DNA of 63,304 bases from Burkholderiales bacterium (GTDB lineage Bacteria; Pseudomonadota; Gammaproteobacteria; Burkholderiales; Burkholderiaceae_C): the NCBI GenBank assembly GCA_947446855.1, contig CANFIH010000004.1:1-63304 (forward strand), in the 5' to 3' direction. The notes beneath the pieces were generated by a model, which worked only from the letters and a program-made list of their open reading frames with translations, had not been told where the DNA came from and made no database searches. The position numbers were made by a program, and so were the translations under genes. This document shows, one piece after another, positions 61,591 through 63,304 of the stretch; positions within the stretch are counted from its first letter, which is position 1, and every line of letters begins with the position of its first letter.

Positions 61591-62091
61591 ATGGACATAT
61601 TGCGAATCTGTAAGCACCTCTTTTATTCCGGCTGGTTGGTCCGTCGTGCGTTCCCCAATGCCTGTCAGGACGCCATCGCCCACTCCATTCACACGGCCGA
61701 GGGGCTACATGCCGGTGAAATCCGCTTTGCCATTGAAGGCGGTCTGGATGCACTCTCCCTGTTCAAGGGCCAGACGCCGCGTGCGCGTGCGGTTGAAGTC
61801 TTTTCGCAGCTGCGGGTGTGGGATACCGAGCACAACAACGGTGTATTGATTTATGTGCTGCTGGCGGATCAAGCGGTGGAGATTGTGGCGGACCGAGGCA
61901 TTCATGCAAGGGTGGGAGCGCATACCTGGAATGCTATTTGTCAGGAGATGCAGAAAGCATTTTCCAAGTCCGACTTTCGCTCCGGTGCGGTTCAGGGCGT
62001 GGCGGCTTTGAGCCAGGCTTTGTGCACGCATTTTCCCAAACAGGCCGGACGGGTCAACGAGTTGCCTAACGCGCCGGTTGTTCTGGGCTGA
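61591..62091 (+). CDS. Second TPM-domain protein
   Basis: A 166-residue cytoplasmic TPM-domain protein: AIAHSIHTAEGLHAGEIRFA, EVFSQLRVWDTEHNNGVLIY, VLLADQAVEIVADRGIHARV and WNAICQEMQKAFSKSDFRSG. It has no signal peptide. It starts 2 bases after the first TPM gene and is the third gene of the lemA operon. Confidence 0.92.
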   Translation: MDILRICKHLFYSGWLVRRAFPNACQDAIAHSIHTAEGLHAGEIRFAIEGGLDALSLFKGQTPRARAVEVFSQLRVWDTEHNNGVLIYVLLADQAVEIVADRGIHARVGAHTWNAICQEMQKAFSKSDFRSGAVQGVAALSQALCTHFPKQAGRVNELPNAPVVLG

Positions 62092-62093
62092 GT

Positions 62094-62117
62094 GGCACAC
62101 CCGGCAAGCCGGGTGCC
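62094..62117. terminator. Hairpin between convergent TPM and EamA genes
   Basis: GGCAC and CCGGC (with AC bulged between them) pair with GCCGGGTGCC across a two-base AA loop, a ten-pair stem. It fills the 29-base gap between convergent genes and could stop transcription from both sides. There is no strong T tract. Confidence 0.5.
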
Positions 62118-62120
62118 AGG

Positions 62121-63011
62121 TCATCCCACCTCGGTGGCAGGGTTTTGGGGCAACGCCCGCGCACGCAACACCGTGGCCAGCACGCCACTGGCTACGATGA
62201 CGGCAATGCCGATCCAGCCCATGGGGGCAATGTGGTCGCCAAACAAAGTCAGGCTGAAGATGGAAGCAAACACAATGCCTGAGTACTGCATGCTGGCCAC
62301 CACCAGGGTGGCACCTTTGCGGTATGCGCGTGTCATGCACCACTGGCCCATGGAGGCCAGGATGCCAATCGGTACGACCCACGCCGCGTCCTGTGCGCTG
62401 ACCTGTGCCCAGGGCGTCATGTCGGTAAACAGCATGCCCACTGCGCCCACCAGGGCAGTGCCGACGGAGAAGTAAAACACCGTGCGTTCTTCGGGTTCAC
62501 CCACTTTGCCCAAGGCCGTGACCTGCATATAGGCCAGCGCCGCGCCCATGCCGGACAGCAGCCCCACGACGCCGGCAAACAACTGGTCATGGTCGATGGT
62601 GGGACGCAGCGTCAGCACCACGCCGGCAAAGCCCATGAGCACGGTCAACAGCAGCGGACCCTGCCTTTCCGATTGGCCGTAGAGCAGGGCGCCCCCGACG
62701 ATAAAGGCCGCGACCCAGACGCCGCTCATGTAGTTCAAGGTCATGGCCGTGGCCAGCGGCAGGTGTGCGATGGCATAAAACCAAGAGCCCAGTGAAACCA
62801 CCCCCACGGTGCTGCGCGTGACATGCATCATGGGCACGGGCGTACGCAGACTGGCACCCCGTGCCCGCACCACCACTGCCATAAAGATGACGCTGACGAT
62901 GCCCCGATAAAACACCAGCTCAAAGGTGCCGAAACTGTGCGAGGCGTATTTGATGCCCACCGCCATGCTGGCGAAGAAGAACGACGCCACCACCATCCAT
63001 AGAGCTTGCAC
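62121..63011 (-). CDS. EamA/DMT-family transporter
   Basis: A 296-residue inner-membrane transporter with about ten hydrophobic helices in two related halves (for example FELVFYRGIVSVIFMAVVV and GIVFASIFSLTLFGDHIAPM). EamA/RhaT-like proteins export amino acids or other small metabolites. The GTG at 63011 overlaps the stop of the upstream Rieske gene (TAGTG), which suggests coupling; an in-frame GTG at 63044 would overlap that gene by 34 bases. Substrate unknown. Confidence 0.88.
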   Translation of the reverse strand: MQALWMVVASFFFASMAVGIKYASHSFGTFELVFYRGIVSVIFMAVVVRARGASLRTPVPMMHVTRSTVGVVSLGSWFYAIAHLPLATAMTLNYMSGVWVAAFIVGGALLYGQSERQGPLLLTVLMGFAGVVLTLRPTIDHDQLFAGVVGLLSGMGAALAYMQVTALGKVGEPEERTVFYFSVGTALVGAVGMLFTDMTPWAQVSAQDAAWVVPIGILASMGQWCMTRAYRKGATLVVASMQYSGIVFASIFSLTLFGDHIAPMGWIGIAVIVASGVLATVLRARALPQNPATEVG

Positions 63012-63304
63012 TAGGCGGCGCTTTCCATGCGCTGGCGGTACCACTCGTGAAAGTGCTGCATGCCGTCTTCCATGGGGCTTTGGTAGGGGCCGACTTCGTT
63101 GTCGCCACGCGCCAGCAGGGCGGCGCGGCCGGCGTCCATGCGTTCGCCGATTTCGTCATCCTCAATGCAGGTTTCCATGTAGGCTGCCTGCTGGGCTTCG
63201 ACAAACTCACGCTCGAAGGCGGCGATTTCTTCCGGGTAGTAGAACTCGACCATGTTCATGGTCTTGTTCACGCCCATGGGGTGCAGGGTGGAGACGGTGA
63301 GCAC
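63011..63304 (-). CDS. Rieske-type aromatic-ring hydroxylase alpha subunit, C-terminal part
   Basis: The last 97 codons of a gene that begins beyond the window. NMVEFYYPEEIAAFEREFVE, CIEDDEIGERMDAGRAALLA and EVGPYQSPMEDGMQHFHEWY are characteristic of the catalytic C-terminal domain of Rieske [2Fe-2S] ring-hydroxylating dioxygenase alpha subunits. The iron-sulfur domain and iron ligands are outside the window. It is coupled to the EamA transporter, which might move its substrate or product. Confidence 0.8.
   Translation of the reverse strand: MLTVSTLHPMGVNKTMNMVEFYYPEEIAAFEREFVEAQQAAYMETCIEDDEIGERMDAGRAALLARGDNEVGPYQSPMEDGMQHFHEWYRQRMESAA

Noticed and set aside
1-63304. tRNA, rRNA or riboswitch genes
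   Set aside because: Reading both strands of the intergenic gaps gave no cloverleaf, rRNA core sequence or recognisable aptamer; a covariance-model scan was not possible here.

Overview
The window is GC-rich chromosomal DNA of a betaproteobacterium, most probably a Comamonadaceae member of the Rhodoferax/Polaromonas kind. This is judged from codon use, the style of the DinB, LldD, CysNC and CheB/CheR proteins, and the gene pairs; no rRNA or tRNA gene is present to confirm it. About 45 protein genes are visible. No CRISPR array, tRNA or rRNA was seen.

Layout. 1-113: tail of a LysR regulator. 373-8356: a complete type I secretion set (a 1194-aa non-RTX repeat protein, ABC exporter, membrane-fusion protein, TolC-like channel). 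8369-14552: a tightly packed glycan-modification block (GT41/SPINDLY-like O-GlcNAc transferase, a GT-like protein, a protein with a histone-H1-like tail, a coiled-coil protein with a degenerate sulfotransferase fold). 14572-22210: a visibly AT-rich foreign insert with a triple-glycosyltransferase protein and a sulfotransferase-like protein, bounded by a frameshifted FkbM methyltransferase relic and a truncated IS5-type transposase, then a lone HEPN-type protein. 22285-26682: two glycosyltransferases and a methyltransferase. 26653-30542: a toxin-antitoxin scrapyard (hipBA, orphan hicB, cut-off parD, vapBC, cut-off brnT) with direct repeats and a relic of the cysN 5' end. 30627-37624: a sulfate-activation operon (cysD, cysNC, TSUP permease, cysQ) running into ugd, with an abiE toxin-antitoxin pair wedged between cysD and cysNC. 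37649-38920: dinB on the minus strand.

39147-47330 holds two adjacent giant genes (1442 and 1282 aa) with no domain I can name; they are the best candidate for an undescribed system. After lldD come a CoA-ligase-like gene coupled to a cyclopropane-fatty-acid-synthase-like gene, a BON protein, and a minus-strand signalling block (CheB/CheR/PAS fusion, histidine kinase, LuxR-type regulator, Crp/Fnr-type regulator, PAS protein). The window ends with a DHH-like protein, a lemA-TPM-TPM operon, an EamA transporter and the end of a Rieske dioxygenase alpha subunit.

How it may fit together (inference): glycosyltransferases, two sulfotransferase-fold proteins, a PAPS-making and PAP-clearing operon (CysD, CysNC, CysQ) and UDP-glucose dehydrogenase all lie on the same strand next to a type I secretion system. 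This suggests a surface glycan or glycoprotein that is sulfated and perhaps uronic-acid-rich, with the secreted repeat protein as possible carrier. Toxin-antitoxin modules have repeatedly landed in this locus.
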